Of a DNA stretch of 64,000 nt, positions 11,115 to 22,150 are shown one piece after another. The DNA is from Amblyomma americanum (Eukaryota; Arthropoda; Arachnida; Ixodida; Ixodidae). Below the pieces are notes generated by a model. The model searched no databases and was not told the origin of the DNA. It saw only the letters and a program-made list of their open reading frames with translations. Within the stretch, counting starts at the first letter, position 1. Each line of letters starts with the position of its first letter. Position numbers and translations under genes: made by a program. The DNA is taken from positions 545,581,531 to 545,645,530 of the forward strand of contig NC_135497.1 in the NCBI RefSeq assembly GCF_052857255.1, in the 5' to 3' direction.

Positions 11115-11990
11115 CGGTAGTACGGTAATGAAGGCAAACAAAAATAAACAAAATAAAAAAAAACAAAAATTGCGTACAGGTGCGGTGGAAAAAAGCCCGC
11201 GCTCTAGAATGTTCCATGGTTTGGCATTCCTGCATGTAAGCAAACAAAAAACAATAAAAACGAAAAAAAACAAAATAAAGAATTTAAAAACGGATTGGAA
11301 AGGAAGGAGTGAGGGCAGGAATAAATTGCTCACACATCTAATAGTCTTGGCGTGGGTGGCTGAAGAAAAAGAAGAGGTTAAAAAATACAAAAGAACAAAG
11401 CGAAGCAATGAAGAAAGCCAGGTACAATCAGCCAGGTGTTCAGCAAAGCAGGGAAAAAAGGAAAAAAAAAAACAAAATCAAAAACATAATGAATGCAAAA
11501 ATATATTATTAAAAACAGAAAAGTAAACAAAACAGAAAAAATACAATGGGTACAGGAGTCGTGGGAAAAAAACCACCGTTCTAGAAAGTTCCATGCTTTC
11601 GCATTCCTGCATGTAAGCAGACTTAAGTGGCCTCAATTTGTTGTCTGCCAGCATCACACCATGCGTGGCAATCAAATGATAGAGCTGGTGCAACATCAAC
11701 CCTCGGAGCCTGTGCAACATCAGCCCGCTGAGCGTGTGCCAAATTTGCCAAAACTAAATGAATATAATAATACAGCTGCAAACCTCTGGGCCATCTGCAA
11801 TTCTTCCTTTCGCCATCATGAGGTTGGTTACTCCCAAGAACTATGTGATTATGCCAGGAACATTTGGTTCATTTCTTGCAAACCATAAAATGCTAGAAAC
11901 AATGCATGTTTGTGCACACTTGTGTGATTGCAGGAAGCACAGCAGAACACTAAAATTTAGCTCATATTGCCCCCAGTGAACAGTAGAATT
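11115..11990. repeat. unit 0, second part (A-rich segment)
   Basis: Matches unit A 19,800-20,560 and unit B 31,740-32,510: A-rich stretches, TCTAGAATGTTCCATGGTTT, the GAATTTAAAAACGGATTGG-type run and the CATCACACCATGCGTGG segment. Long T-rich minus-strand frames here are composition artefacts. The counterpart of unit A 17,050-19,800 is missing from unit 0, deleted or replaced by the Tigger/PLE1/pogo cluster. Confidence 0.7.
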
Positions 11991-12361
11991 CAATAAAGCA
12001 TAAAAATACAGTCTTCCCTTGCTGTTCTCTTCTAGAAAAAATTTCAAATGTGAAGTTTCAGTTTTACCATTCCCAACAAGGAAACTTTTGAAATTATCTT
12101 ACTGAATATGTTTGGTAAAAGCTATGAAAGTATTCTTTGAATTCAGGACATGCTAAAGCATAACCATGCCAATTTTCATTGTTATTAGACTACAAAAAGT
12201 GCTCAAAGTTTGGTGCACAAACTTTAAAAATGGGACAAAATGAGGAACAGAGAAAAACGCGCTTGAAAGTTAAAAAACATGTTTACTACTTTACTACTCA
12301 TTCAATATTGATTAAATTTGCACAGAGCGTTAGCAAGACTGTCTCAGAAGAGGGCACAAAG
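11991..12361. other. AT-rich spacer 3' of the Mutator-like gene
   Basis: No coding signal. It lies downstream of the minus-strand Mutator-like transposase and could include its 3' untranslated region and terminal repeat, but I found no matching inverted repeat near 14,300-14,687. Confidence 0.3.
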
Positions 12362-14275
12362 CTAGAAGGCACCAGCCCCATACGTTGGCCCCTCACAGTC
12401 TCTGTGGGCCGACTCTTCCAGACGGGCCTTCTTCGTTACGTTGCGGGGATGGGCCCTAGCCTCTGCAGTTGCCTTTGTGGACATGCTTGATATGCGCCTC
12501 TTGTCCACCTCCTTGCTTAGAGAAAGCAGTGCTTTTGATGGTAGAATGCCAAGCTCCTGTAGCACTTCCTCGAAGCCTGTGTGCCCTTTATTGAACCAAA
12601 GGACGGCAATTGCCGTCGCTGTCTCAACCACAGTTCGTGTTGCGAATTTCGTCTTGGGGCACAGCAGCCAGATTTTGCTATTGAGCGACCCTGCTGCATT
12701 TTGTGTTCGTCCTTTCACACAGCGCTGCAGCAGCTTTTTATCAGTCAATCTCTTATAGATTAGCAGCACAGCCTTGCCTTGGGAAACACTCAGGATGGGA
12801 GTGTGGACTGGTGCTGGCTGACCAAAAGCTAGTGCCCGCTTGTGCTTGCACCGAGACATCTCTCCATCTGGGCAAAATTTGTGGCTGCTGGCACCATCCC
12901 TTGAACAGGAATGGAAGTAGGATGCCCAGACAGCACAGTACATATCTCTTACATTTCCTCTGTTGCTGGTGATAGCAACTTGGAAATAACCTTGCAGTTT
13001 GGCAATTGTTTTATCTTTGAGCTTCCCTCCTCTTGGGAACTTTGCCTTCCGGAGTGCAGTGCCAAGTCTCTTTGCGATGTGGTTTGTGCAGTCTTCTTTT
13101 TGCACAGAAACACTCCCGTAGATGTCCACCTCTGCCACAGCAGCATAGGCTTTGCTGTCCCCGTCCGACAGGAACGTTGTATACTTGAGAGGTGTGGCAT
13201 ACATGTGCGTCATCTTCCAGATTCTTAGGGCAGCCTCGGTGTCCATCGTGTGTGCCGAGCAGGTTGCGTTTTTCTCACACACAGGTGTGTGAAAGGCCTG
13301 CCAGATTTGTTCTTCTTCATCCTCTAGTGCCTTGTGCCTGCTACAGCTAAGGCAGTAGTTGAAAAGAACTTCAAAGTCTAGGCACAGCCCTGTCAGAAGA
13401 GAGATGGCTGTGCCCACACCATTGTGGCTTTTGTGGCCTCTTTTCTGCCACGTTCCTTCAAACATGACTCAGACGTTCGTGGATCCTGCCTCGGCTGCAG
13501 TCAGCCGTCTGGCATGTTCAAGGTTTTCGGTGGCAGCATGCAATTTTTTGCCAATAGCGGCAAAAGCCCTGTGGTGCACCGGTTTCGCAAAACCCATAAT
13601 CGCACAAAACCGCAAAAGCTGTTCATGTCCGACGCCGATCGGGCGCGCAGCGACCACGGACTTCACGTTCATGGCGAAGGCATCCCGTGCACTTCCGCGG
13701 GCGGACGCCTCGTCACTGCCTTTGCACGATCGAGATATGCGGCTCGACGAATATGTCGATGAAAGAACGGCTGTCGGACACGGGTCATTTTGGCAATAGA
13801 GTTCCAAGAATGCTGTGAGTCCTTTCCGTTTTGCGGCCGATTCTCTGACAGAGAGATCGCATCGTCCGCAGGCGGAGCACGCCGCGCCGCTGACGAGGTC
13901 ATGCAACATGCCGATCTCACAGATAAATGTGCTTCCGCGCTCGTTTTCACCCCTGTTATGTTCGCCGAACATCTTTAACTTTCGCTCAGATGCACTCACG
14001 AAGTCATCGATGCTCCGCAAGATGAGTGAATGATCCAAATTGGGTGCATCGCCGTTGCCGCGGTTAGGCCTAACAGCAGACGAACCTCCCGCCAACAGAG
14101 CTCTACGCTTGCGCTTGGGGCGTCTTCCTTTATATTGATGCCTCGTCAGGAACTTGCGTGAACGAAAATCTTGTTTTTCGACCACATCCATGGCGTATGG
14201 AGGAAAAAAACCGAGGTAGAAGTGTTGGTTCCCGTCTCGGTGGCGGCAGAAAGAAGAGCTGCGTCCGACTGCCAT
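12362..14275 (-). pseudogene. Mutator-like transposase, one in-frame stop
   Basis: One continuous minus-strand frame of about 637 codons, broken only by a TGA at 13,469-13,471. The N-terminal part (CEIGMLHDLVSGAACSAC, with CxxC pairs, then AMNVKSVVAARPIGVGHEQL) and the C-terminal part (FEGTWQKRGHKSHNGVG, LSDGDSKAYAAV, GRTQNAAGSLNSKIW) match the Mutator-like transposase-domain proteins common in arthropod genomes. The stop sits just before MFEGTW, where an Arg CGA to TGA transition would explain it. The motif usually written DGTW reads EGTW, so the position where I expect the first catalytic Asp is changed. Otherwise the protein looks complete, which suggests recent inactivation. Confidence 0.8.
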
Positions 14276-14687
14276 GCGTTGAAATCTTCGCAGCCAATGG
14301 TAGGGCTCCCATCATGCCACGTGATTCTAAGGGCCAGTCGCGACGCTCGACTCAGGCGAGAAACGATCTTTCTTTTCGTGCTTTTATCAAGAATGTGCCG
14401 CTACCGAAGTGGCTTCGGGTAGAATAGGGTTGGGCCTACTTCCCCGCGAAAATTCAAGAGCGGGCGACGCTGCGGCACGAAATGCCGCGTTCCCGAAATT
14501 CAGTCAAATTCGCACTTTCACGAGCCACCGCGAGTGCTTTACTTGCACTTTTTATTAACTTCCAATTGATTATCGGCGTTGATTTTTTTATAAATAAAAG
14601 AAGAGGCTTGCAGGAATACAAAACACAAGAAAACACAAAATCTACTTTTTCCAAAAAAATCGCGGTTTTTTTTCAGTCGCATCTCTC
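14276..14687. other. 5' flank of the Mutator-like gene and junction with a truncated Tigger
   Basis: Moderately GC-rich upstream sequence of the minus-strand gene, then AT-rich DNA with poly-A/T runs. At 14,688 the sequence switches abruptly to Tigger internal sequence (CTTAAGCGGTTTAAGCC). The first ~335 bp of that Tigger, present in unit B at 26,442-26,776, are missing. This is the breakpoint between unit 0 and unit A. Confidence 0.5.
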
Positions 14688-16589
14688 CTTAAGCGGTTTA
14701 AGCCTTACATCCGCTGCTCAGCGTCGTACGATGGCAGCGCAGAAGTGACCTCACAATGTGCTTACGTTGGAAACGAAGATGGAGATAATCAACGAATTCG
14801 AGTGGTTGCTTTACAAAAACAATGCTTGTGACGAAGTACGTCGTCTCCAACACCAGCCTCAGGAGGATACTTCAGGACAAGAATAAGCTGCGGAAGGCTT
14901 TTCAAGACGTCACACTTTGGCCCTAAAAAAAAAAAAAAGACTGCGGGTGGCCAACCTCGAAGATCCGGAGAAGTGCCTGGTGGTTTGGCTACGGAGAGCC
15001 CGCAGTGAAAACATTCCGATCAGCGGGCAGAAGAATTTCTTCTGCAGCTCGGCATCGAAGGTTTCTCGTGCAGCAAAGGGTGGCTGACGAGATTTAAAGA
15101 TCAGAATGGCATAGTGTGTCGTGCAGTTTCAGGGGAGGCTGCCGCTGCAGACACGACAGCATGCGGGGACTGGCGAGAAAGACGGCTCCCCGAAATGCTG
15201 CAGGAGTACGAATCAGATACCATCTAAAATTGCAGATGAGACAGCCCTGTTGTTCAAATTACTACCCTCAAAATCCTTGTCATTCAAAGGAGAGCAATGC
15301 ACCGAGGGGGAAGAGGAGTGAGGACAGGTTGACCGTCCTGATTGCGGCCAACATGACGGGAAGCGGCAAATTGAAGCCGCTAGTGATAGAGAAATAGAAG
15401 CACTTTTGCAGCTTCAAAATGTCGCAACCTCGCCCGTTTCTTATCAGGCGAATGGCAAGGCGTGGATGACGCAGTCCATTTTCAGGGAATGAATTTATCG
15501 CGAAGATGCGCGCTTCTCGCGAGAGAAGAGGAAAGTGTTATTCCTCGTCAACAATTGCCCCGGACATGTAACTGTGCCTAGCCTGTTCTGAAGTCCATAC
15601 AGTTGGAATTTCTGCCAGCAATCACTACAGAGCTGCTGCAGCCTATGGATCAGGGTGTGATCCAAGCACTCAAGTCGCTCTTACGCAAAACATTCTCCAG
15701 AGGATGCTGTTACGCATGGACAAAGGGAAGAACTAAAGGGTGGACGTACGGCGTACCGCTTACCTCCTTGATGATGCTTGGCGGCAGATGTGTGCAACGA
15801 CCATTGCCAGCTGCTTCAGACATGCAGGGTTTGCCTCAGCTACAGAAGAACACTGCACACAGGATGAGCTTGATGCCCAAGATGCAGCCGAAGAGCTGCT
15901 ACTGCAGAATTGTGCTGCGATAGGCTTACAATTTGATGAGTATGTTCAAATTGACAGTGACGTGGCAACGTGCCCGGAAAACACCGTGGAGCGCATTGTA
16001 CCCGACGTCTATCCCCCCCGATGAAACCGAAGACGAAGAGGAAGAAGTCAAAAACGAGACTGCCGACTCTGATCCTGTGGTGACACCTCCGCAGGCGGAA
16101 TCGGGAGTCCAAATGCTGAAGAGTGTCTTCCAACGAGAAAAAGGTACCGAGCTGTTTTTGAGCAGCCTGTCTAGTATGGGTGGCGCCATTCACAGAAACA
16201 AAGAAAACGGTTGCGAGAGCTAAAACAAGCAAGCATAGAGTCCTTTTTCACAAGCCAATAAATCTCAGTTTCCACTAATTTCCGCGGAATAGGTGGACTA
16301 TTGACTTTTTTTTTCATTTTAGTAGTGCTTGGAAAAACAAAAGTTCACTGGTTACTGCTTTTGTGCAATAAAGTTTGTGCCCATAGTGTACTGTTCTCTT
16401 TATTATCTAGATTCTGTATTTGAGATCCGCTTCCCGCGAAGACTGCCAACTACGCACACGCCTGCCTCGTCGGGAGCAAGCAGCGCAGAACAGATTGCGA
16501 AACCCTGAACCTTCTCTCAGTAAACAAAACTCCTGATAAACGAACCTATTTTCCTGATGCTTTGAGGTTGCGTTAACGAGAGTATGCTG
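14688..16589 (+). mobile_element. Tigger T-A, 5'-truncated
   Basis: Same element as 26,442-28,679, lacking its left terminus. The right terminus CGTTAACGAGAGTATGCTG ends at 16,589, followed by TA. It marks the start of duplicated unit A. Confidence 0.85.
14760..16223 (+). pseudogene. Tigger transposase, T-A copy
   Basis: Reading across frames gives a Tigger transposase: an N-terminal helix-turn-helix region, a second CENP-B-like domain around GWLTRF, the first catalytic Asp region (reading ADETALLFKLLPSKS), IAANMTGSGKLKPLVIEK, VLFLVNNCPGH where the second Asp is normally found, and LLQPMDQGVIQALK with the third Asp. The C-terminal tail AGFASATEEHCTQDELD...EDEEEEVKNETADSD ends with a stop at 16,221-16,223. 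There are many frameshifts and stops, including a TAA inside the first Asp motif. The Asn in LVNNCPGH replaces the expected Asp, so the copy was probably dead even before frame decay. Confidence 0.8.
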
Positions 16590-16591
16590 TA

Positions 16592-17797
16592 GCGCTGCTG
16601 GGCACTGTTAATGTCTGTCGTTCGAATGGTGTTTCCATGACATGATCCAACTGCTTGATCAGGACGTCACCAATGGAGTTCCCACTCCTAACATTTCTCA
16701 TCCATGATTGGCAGCTTAGCAGTTAACTTGCTCCCTTCCTACGTTTTAAGTATTCAACTCAATTCTATCCCAGAAAGCATTAAATTCTTAGCATTTACGG
16801 GACTAACCTAATACTTCACTAAAGAAAGCATCTGCCCCCCCCCCCCTCCCGCACTATAAGAGGTCCTAATATTGTTCACTGACCATCCTGCTGCTTTTTT
16901 CTACACCCTTCTCATCATAAGTTTGTCTTCCATTGTAATGTGCAATGAATGAGTTTTCTGCTGGTACACATTCTATTATTTTACAGTTCCTCATTACTAC
17001 TGCTGCAGTAAGCATTCATTCACTCAAGTCCACGTAGTAACTACGAATGTTAAGTGGAATGTTTTCCTTGTTTCACAAAAAACTCCAAAGGCAGAATGTG
17101 TATGTCACCAGTTGTTCCTCAAAAGGTTCCTGTGAATATCTCGATGCAGGGCACAAGAAAACTCAAAATTTACAAAATAATCTCGGCCAGCGGCTTGCAC
17201 GACCTGCAGGTCACATAGCAAACCCTACCATGGACCAAGCGAGTCTGTGCTAGTCCGCCTCCATGTGCACCCCAAGCTGCACTTCCTCTACCAGCTTTTC
17301 ATAAAGTTACAACAGAGCCCATTTTCCAGGTAACCGGGCAGGCCCAAAGATGGGGACACGTGGAAAGGAGCAAGATCCTCCGACCTCTCTACCCCCTTAG
17401 GTTAGCAGCATTGCTTGAGCTGTCGCACAGAACGCAGCTTTGGCCACATTATCTATTAGATTACATGTTCATCTCTACTGAATGTTATTTCTTGGAGCTT
17501 CGTGCTACAAAAGGGATATTACTGCTTTTGTTACAAGTGAAGCCCTGAGTTAGTGTTGTAAAATTTGTAGAGCCAAGTAAATTACAAGACTTATTTTGAC
17601 AACGCATGAATACACGACCAGCACAAAGGAAATTTCACTACTTTGCTTCCTTATTTTCAAAATTTCTTAAATCATGCAATTTTTCTGTGTTCTTGGGGCC
17701 CTGAGTTAGTGAATGTTGAGTGTACATCTCACAAATTTACATCACAACTTTCTATGCAAAAAAAATATAAAAACGAAGAGCTACTTTGCAACACAAC
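16592..17797. other. duplicated spacer with possible decayed exon
   Basis: Matches unit 0 from 4190 and unit B from 28,682. It contains a poly-C tract near 16,837. On the minus strand, around 17,300-17,215, the reading LYEKLVEEVQLGVHMEAD, a TAG and HRLAWSM leads to a GTAGGG donor-like site. The same stop is in unit B. This may be one more exon of the decayed gene (E4), but the evidence is thin. Confidence 0.4.
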
Positions 17798-17809
17798 GCT
17801 CTGTGACCG

Positions 17810-17950
17810 TTAACACGTTTTGGCGGGCTAGTTGGTTAAGCATCTTGAACAAACAGCGCGAACAAAGACGAGCACAAAAGACAAGAAGCGCCGTGTCGTT
17901 CGCCTTCTTGTCTTTTGTGCTCGTCTTTGTTCGCGCTGTTTGTTCAAGAT
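17810..17950. mobile_element. 141-bp miniature PLE palindrome
   Basis: Two 48-bp arms (17,841-17,888 and 17,903-17,950) are inverted copies of a PLE 3' terminus (CATCTTGAACAAACAGCGCG and its complement). A 31-nt extension on the left only ends GGGCTAGTTGGTTAAG. An exact 12-bp duplication GCTCTGTGACCG flanks it at 17,798-17,809 and 17,951-17,962. Unit B has a single GGCTATGTGACCG at about 29,888-29,900 and no insert. This is a complete insertion with the same architecture as PLE1-3 but with no coding sequence. Confidence 0.9.
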
Positions 17951-17995
17951 GCTCTGTGACCGATTCATCTATTAACAACAATCCCTTGCTAACTA

Positions 17996-18866
17996 CGGTA
18001 TTTACACGAGTTCAAGTCGACCCCCGCCTCGTCCTATTGCGTCAGAAAAAAAAACGCGTGATCACGTGCACATTGCAAAATTCTAGGCTTGCGCCATCGT
18101 TCTCACTATTGCTGCCGTTGTAATCGCTGCTGCCATCCCACAGCACGTCGTTCTAGTGTCGCCGTCCAGCGAAATCCCCCTCTTCGCAAACAACCACGGC
18201 ACGTCGCCATCCTGCGAAATCCCACACTTCGTAAGAAGCTGCACCACATCGCGAGGAACTGCTGAAAAATTTTGCTTCGTTGTAGGCGCCACCCGCATCA
18301 GCCATTCTGAAAAGTCAAACTTGCGGCTGTTTAGAGTTGTTTGTTCTTTTGGCGTAAGGAATGACAGGCATCTTGAATGCTTACCAAGGCCACAGAGCAC
18401 AAATCATTGTCGAAGCACTACATTCAAGACTGGCAAAACCTGGGTACCATTCAAGTCAAATGTGCCAAACAGAGCCATAGGAACTACGTGTGAGCGGCGC
18501 TGGCTCTCCTATCAGTTGCCAACATTCCCTGGAAGCGTTGTCGTTTGGAGTGGCGGTGCCGCCGCAATTGGAACACCAGCCCTTCCGTCAACTCAACTAT
18601 CGATGCTTCCATCAGAGTCAAGTGTGCAGTTAAATTGAAAAAAAGAAAAATCATTCTTAACAGGTGCGCAGAGTGGCTGAATGCTACAGGGCAGCGCCGT
18701 AGGTCAAATGTAAAACTGCAAACACGCTGTAGCATCCCTCATATATCATTTCTGTCGCTTTATTTATGCAGCCATCCTTTCGTTTTGATTGTAAGTCGAC
18801 CCCCACCACCCAACTTCAGATTTTTAAATTACAAAAATGGGTGAATTTACAATCGTGTAAATACAG
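17996..18866. mobile_element. pogo-like MITE, unit A copy
   Basis: Terminal inverted repeats CGGTATTTACACGA and TCGTGTAAATACAG, each next to TA (17,994-17,995 and 18,867-18,868). A GTCGACCCCC motif recurs near both ends. Internal frames on both strands (18,156-18,638 plus, 18,083-18,400 minus) show no transposase motifs that I recognise. Present at the same place in unit B, so it predates the duplication. Confidence 0.75.
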
Positions 18867-18868
18867 TA

Positions 18869-19355
18869 AATGACGTCCAATGTACATTAAAGCTGCATTT
18901 GGGTTTGCATATTTGCGAAATTCCACTTGGGTTCTTCATAATGTAACAGATAGAATGCAACACTGGCCCAAAAGAGAGATTGTGGATAGGAGACAACCTG
19001 TTATTTGTTACTAATAAACAAAAGCAAATCTGCAAATCTGTTCACAGAAGGATATCTAACTGTGCATACGTGGGAGGCGATTTCAATTCTGCCCGTTGTC
19101 CTTGTTTGCAATTAAATAAGAGCAACACCTGATGAAAGCACGCATAGGAGACAAGTTTAGTATCTCAATGCATGTAGACTTGGAGTTACTTGTTCTTCAG
19201 ATATTTTGTGCATTATGTCTAATAATGTACTGCATTCTGTGCTGGAATGTGCTACTATCCCAATAACTAAGAACACAACCCATGCTCATGCATGTTTTCT
19301 CCAGTCCAAATGTAATAAAAGGAAAGAACCCACACGCATTAAAGAATCTACGTAC
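18869..19355. other. duplicated intergenic or intronic sequence
   Basis: AT-rich, nearly identical in unit B (30,804-31,290). No coding signal on either strand apart from the frames extending from exon E1. Confidence 0.4.
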
Positions 19356-19618
19356 CTTGAGGGTGTTGGTGTATGGCACAACCAACTGGTACTCTGCCAC
19401 TTGCTGTGGGCAGGCATTGCAGAGGTTGAGGTGGAGGTCGACATGCAGGGACCGCTGCTCGCGCTGGAAGGTTGCATCGAGGTGGTCTTTCACCGACCAC
19501 CTCAAAACAACCTGGTGCTTGACAAATGTCTCCAGTCCAACCAGCATGCCAAATGTGAACGAGAGCAGGGCAATGTCTGTCGACCGGGTGGGTGGCCAGT
19601 GGATAGGCCTCAATGGGG
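19356..19618 (-). CDS. candidate internal exon E1, unit A copy
   Basis: The minus-strand exon is bounded by an acceptor (TTGATGCCCAG before 19,618) and a consensus donor GTACGT (19,355-19,350). It is open throughout: PLRPIHWPPTRSTDIALL, SFTFGMLVGLETFVKHQVVL, RWSVKDHLDATFQREQR, SLHVDLHLNLCNACPQQV, AEYQLVVPYTNTLK. Unit B has the same exon with one residue change and intact splice sites. The opposite strand is also open (19,206-19,769), but the minus frame has natural composition and exact splice boundaries. I do not recognise the protein; it could belong to the same gene as E2 and E3. Confidence 0.5.
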
Positions 19619-19769
19619 CTGGGCATCAACCACTGGAATATGCCCTTTACACCCGGCCAAATTTTTTAAGACGAAAGCCTTTAATGGCTCATGGTCCGCC
19701 AGAAGTGTCTGTCAGCAGGATGTGTCCGCCTTGCCTATCAATAAAATGATGTCATCAAAACTAAATTAG

Positions 19770-20673
19770 CAAAAAACATTATTATTAATGAAATGAAAAA
19801 CAAAAAAAATTAAAACAGTAATAAATGCAGACAAAAATAAAAACATTGCATACAGGCACGGTGGAAAAACACGCACTTTCTAGAATGTTCCATGGTTTGG
19901 CATTCCTGCACATGAGCAGACTTAAAAAAAACAAAATAAAAAGAATTTAAGGACGGAATGGAAAGGAAGGAGTGAGGGCAGGAATAAATTGCTGACACGT
20001 CTAATGGTCATGACGTGGCTGGCAGAAGAAAAAGAAGGAAGAGGTGGAAAAATACAAAAGAACCAATGGAAGCAATGAATAGAGCCAGATACAATCAGCC
20101 AGGCATTTAGCAAAGCAGGGAAAAAGGGGGAAAAGAAAACAAAACATAATAACTGCAGAAATATATAAAAATAAAAACTGAAAAGCAAACAAAACAAAAA
20201 AATACTATGGGTATAGAGCAGTCGTGGAAAAAAAAACGCGTTCTAGAAAGTTCCATGTCTTCGCATGCTTGCATGTAAGCAGAATAAAGTGCCCTCCATT
20301 TTATCTCTGCCTGCATCACACCATGCGTGGCCCACCTGCGTGGCAATCAAATGACACGGCTGGTGCAACATCACCACGGTGAGCCTGTCCCAAACTTGCC
20401 AAAACTAAATAAATATAATAATACAGCTGCAAATCCCTGGGCCATCTGCAATTCTTCCCTCCGCCATCAAGACGTTGTTTCCTCCCAAGAACTATGTGAT
20501 CACCCCAGGAACATAAGCACATATGGGCATGTTCAGTACAGGTCGGATGTTCAAATTGGGTTCGTCGGGAACCTTGGATTACTTAAAGTGCTTTTTGAAT
20601 TCCCGAAACACCGAAGCATGTCTTAATCCTCTCCCACTCTTCCTTTAACCACATTATTTTTTACTAATCACAC
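19770..20673. other. A-rich duplicated spacer
   Basis: A-rich stretches with two related segments containing TCTAGAATGTTCCATGGT and TCTAGAAAGTTCCATG, present also in unit 0 (11,115 onward) and unit B. Long T-rich minus frames are composition artefacts. Confidence 0.5.
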
Positions 20674-20688
20674 TATCATATATATAAC

Positions 20689-20924
20689 GCCGCCGCGTTG
20701 GCTGAGTGGATATGGCGCTCCGCTGCTGGCCCGAAAGACGCGGGTTCGATCCCGGCCGTGGCGGTCGAATTTCGATGGAGGCGAAATTCTAGAGGCCCGT
20801 GTACTGTGCGATGTCAGTGCACGTTAAAGAACCCCTGGTGGTCTAAATTCCCGGAGCCCTTCACTACGGCGTCTCTCATAGCCTGAGTCGCTTTGGGACG
20901 TTAAACCCCCATAAACCATAAACC
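20689..20924 (+). mobile_element. tRNA-derived SINE, unit A copy
   Basis: The head resembles a tRNA with a polymerase III A box (TTGGCTGAGTGGATATGG) and B box (GGTTCGATCCC). The body ends TTTGGGACGTTAAACCCCCA with a CCATAAACC tail. The 15-bp target duplication TATCATATATATAAC precedes it, and a slightly altered copy with two extra bases follows. The family is widespread in ticks and is moved by LINE machinery. Its short open frame is not a gene. Confidence 0.9.
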
Positions 20925-21082
20925 TATCATATATGTATAACCACATTATTCTCACAACACTAGTCTGAAGATAGGGTGAAAGCCAACGCACAGCATGTAC
21001 AACATTCAATACGCTTGGCGAACTGCACACAATCATGTACAGTCTCTTAACGCATTTCCATTATTTTTACAATGAACACGAC

Positions 21083-21583
21083 TCACAAGAACACACTCTT
21101 CCCATGCAAAGAGCCCGTTGACTTTTTTTTTGACAACGCACTCTCAAGTATGCTCCCTTTTTGGGCAAGATAGCTGTCCAACGGTAGCTTTTCATTGCAT
21201 TCTGCAATGGAAGCAACCATGATGCATTGAAAGTCGTGAGAGATGGCAAGACATTGGCATAAATATGGAAAAGGGCTCAGAGCTCCATTGACCAAGCTGC
21301 CTGGTAGAAGTTCTCCAAGGGAGATGTAGTAACCAATAGATATTGCAGCCATACAAGGGGTCACATTAAGTGGTGCATATCATTGCAAGGGGAGCATTAC
21401 GCAGGTTTTGGAGTCCACGTTGGTCACCCTCGATCGACAAATGCGATGGATGCTGACGGTCGGCTCAACGTAAACACTGTCCAGTAACAATTGGCAAGCA
21501 CGTGGCCAATCCTCCAAGAGACGTGCAGTGGTAGCACAACTGCTTTCACTGTAAGATGTTTTACTGAAGATACCATCGAGCAC
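21083..21583 (-). pseudogene. decayed exon-like segment E2, unit A copy
   Basis: One minus-strand frame reads SVLDGIFSKTSYSESSCATT, ARLLEDWPRACQLLLDSVY, VEPTVSIHRICRSRVTNVD, then a TGA (21,382-21,380), then APLNVTPCMAAISIGYYISL, GELLPGSLVNGALSPFPYL, CQCLAISHDFQCIMVAS and so on to a stop at 21,083. Composition is protein-like on both sides of the single TGA. The same TGA is in unit B, so the lesion predates the duplication, or an intron lies there. Protein family unknown. Confidence 0.45.
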
Positions 21584-21613
21584 ACTGTCAGAGCGAGGGG
21601 ACCGCTTGTTTAA

Positions 21614-22146
21614 AGGGACGCAGAAAGGGTTGTTTGAGCTTGGCTTTAAAATGCTTACACTATGTAGAGTACAGGCCTCCGAGCGTCAGTGCCACGTACG
21701 AGACCTCAAAAGCGAACGGGAAGTTTACAATACATTTTTAAAAATTCCCGCTTTCGCACCTCGCGGAGATGTGTGGTGCTGGGCTTTCGTGCGAATACCT
21801 GACATACAACGTCACACCTTGCAAGTGACGACAGCAGCCGGGGGTTACCAATGGTTCAGAGCGCGAAACTCTTTCAGACGTCATGCGCTATCGCGGCCGC
21901 TCCTCGCACGGCGCAGATGGTAGTGGAGCGGCCGGGAGCGTGGGTCCGGCGGAGGAGCGCCGCTGTTTTGACGGGCGAGAGGAGAGGGAAAGGCGCGACG
22001 ACGCGAAAGTTCAAACTTTATCTGCATATAAATCAGCTTCCACAAAACGCATTAAAAGAATTTTTACTGGAGGATAATTTTGAAGCGGCGTTTTTAAACA
22101 TCCCACACATATCGGAACTTTATTGAGAGCCCCTTTCTGGGTCCCT
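21614..22146. mobile_element. TTAA-flanked MITE, unit A copy
   Basis: Inverted termini AGGGACGCAGAAAGGG and CCCTTTCTGGGTCCCT are flanked by TTAA (21,610-21,613 and 22,147-22,150). TTAA duplications are known for piggyBac and Kolobok superfamilies; the termini do not let me choose. Internal sequence is GC-rich with no transposase. Also present in unit B. Confidence 0.75.
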
Positions 22147-22150
22147 TTAA

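Noticed and set aside
18083..18638. Long frames inside the pogo-like MITE on both strands
   Set aside because: No transposase or other motif; frames not consistently kept between units.
19206..19769. 187-codon plus-strand frame opposite exon E1
   Set aside because: Shadow of the minus-strand exon; no features of its own and its ends lie in repeats.
20696..20767. tRNA gene at the SINE heads (also 32,644 and 59,445)
   Set aside because: A and B boxes are present but the acceptor stem does not pair and a SINE body follows; these are tRNA-derived SINEs.
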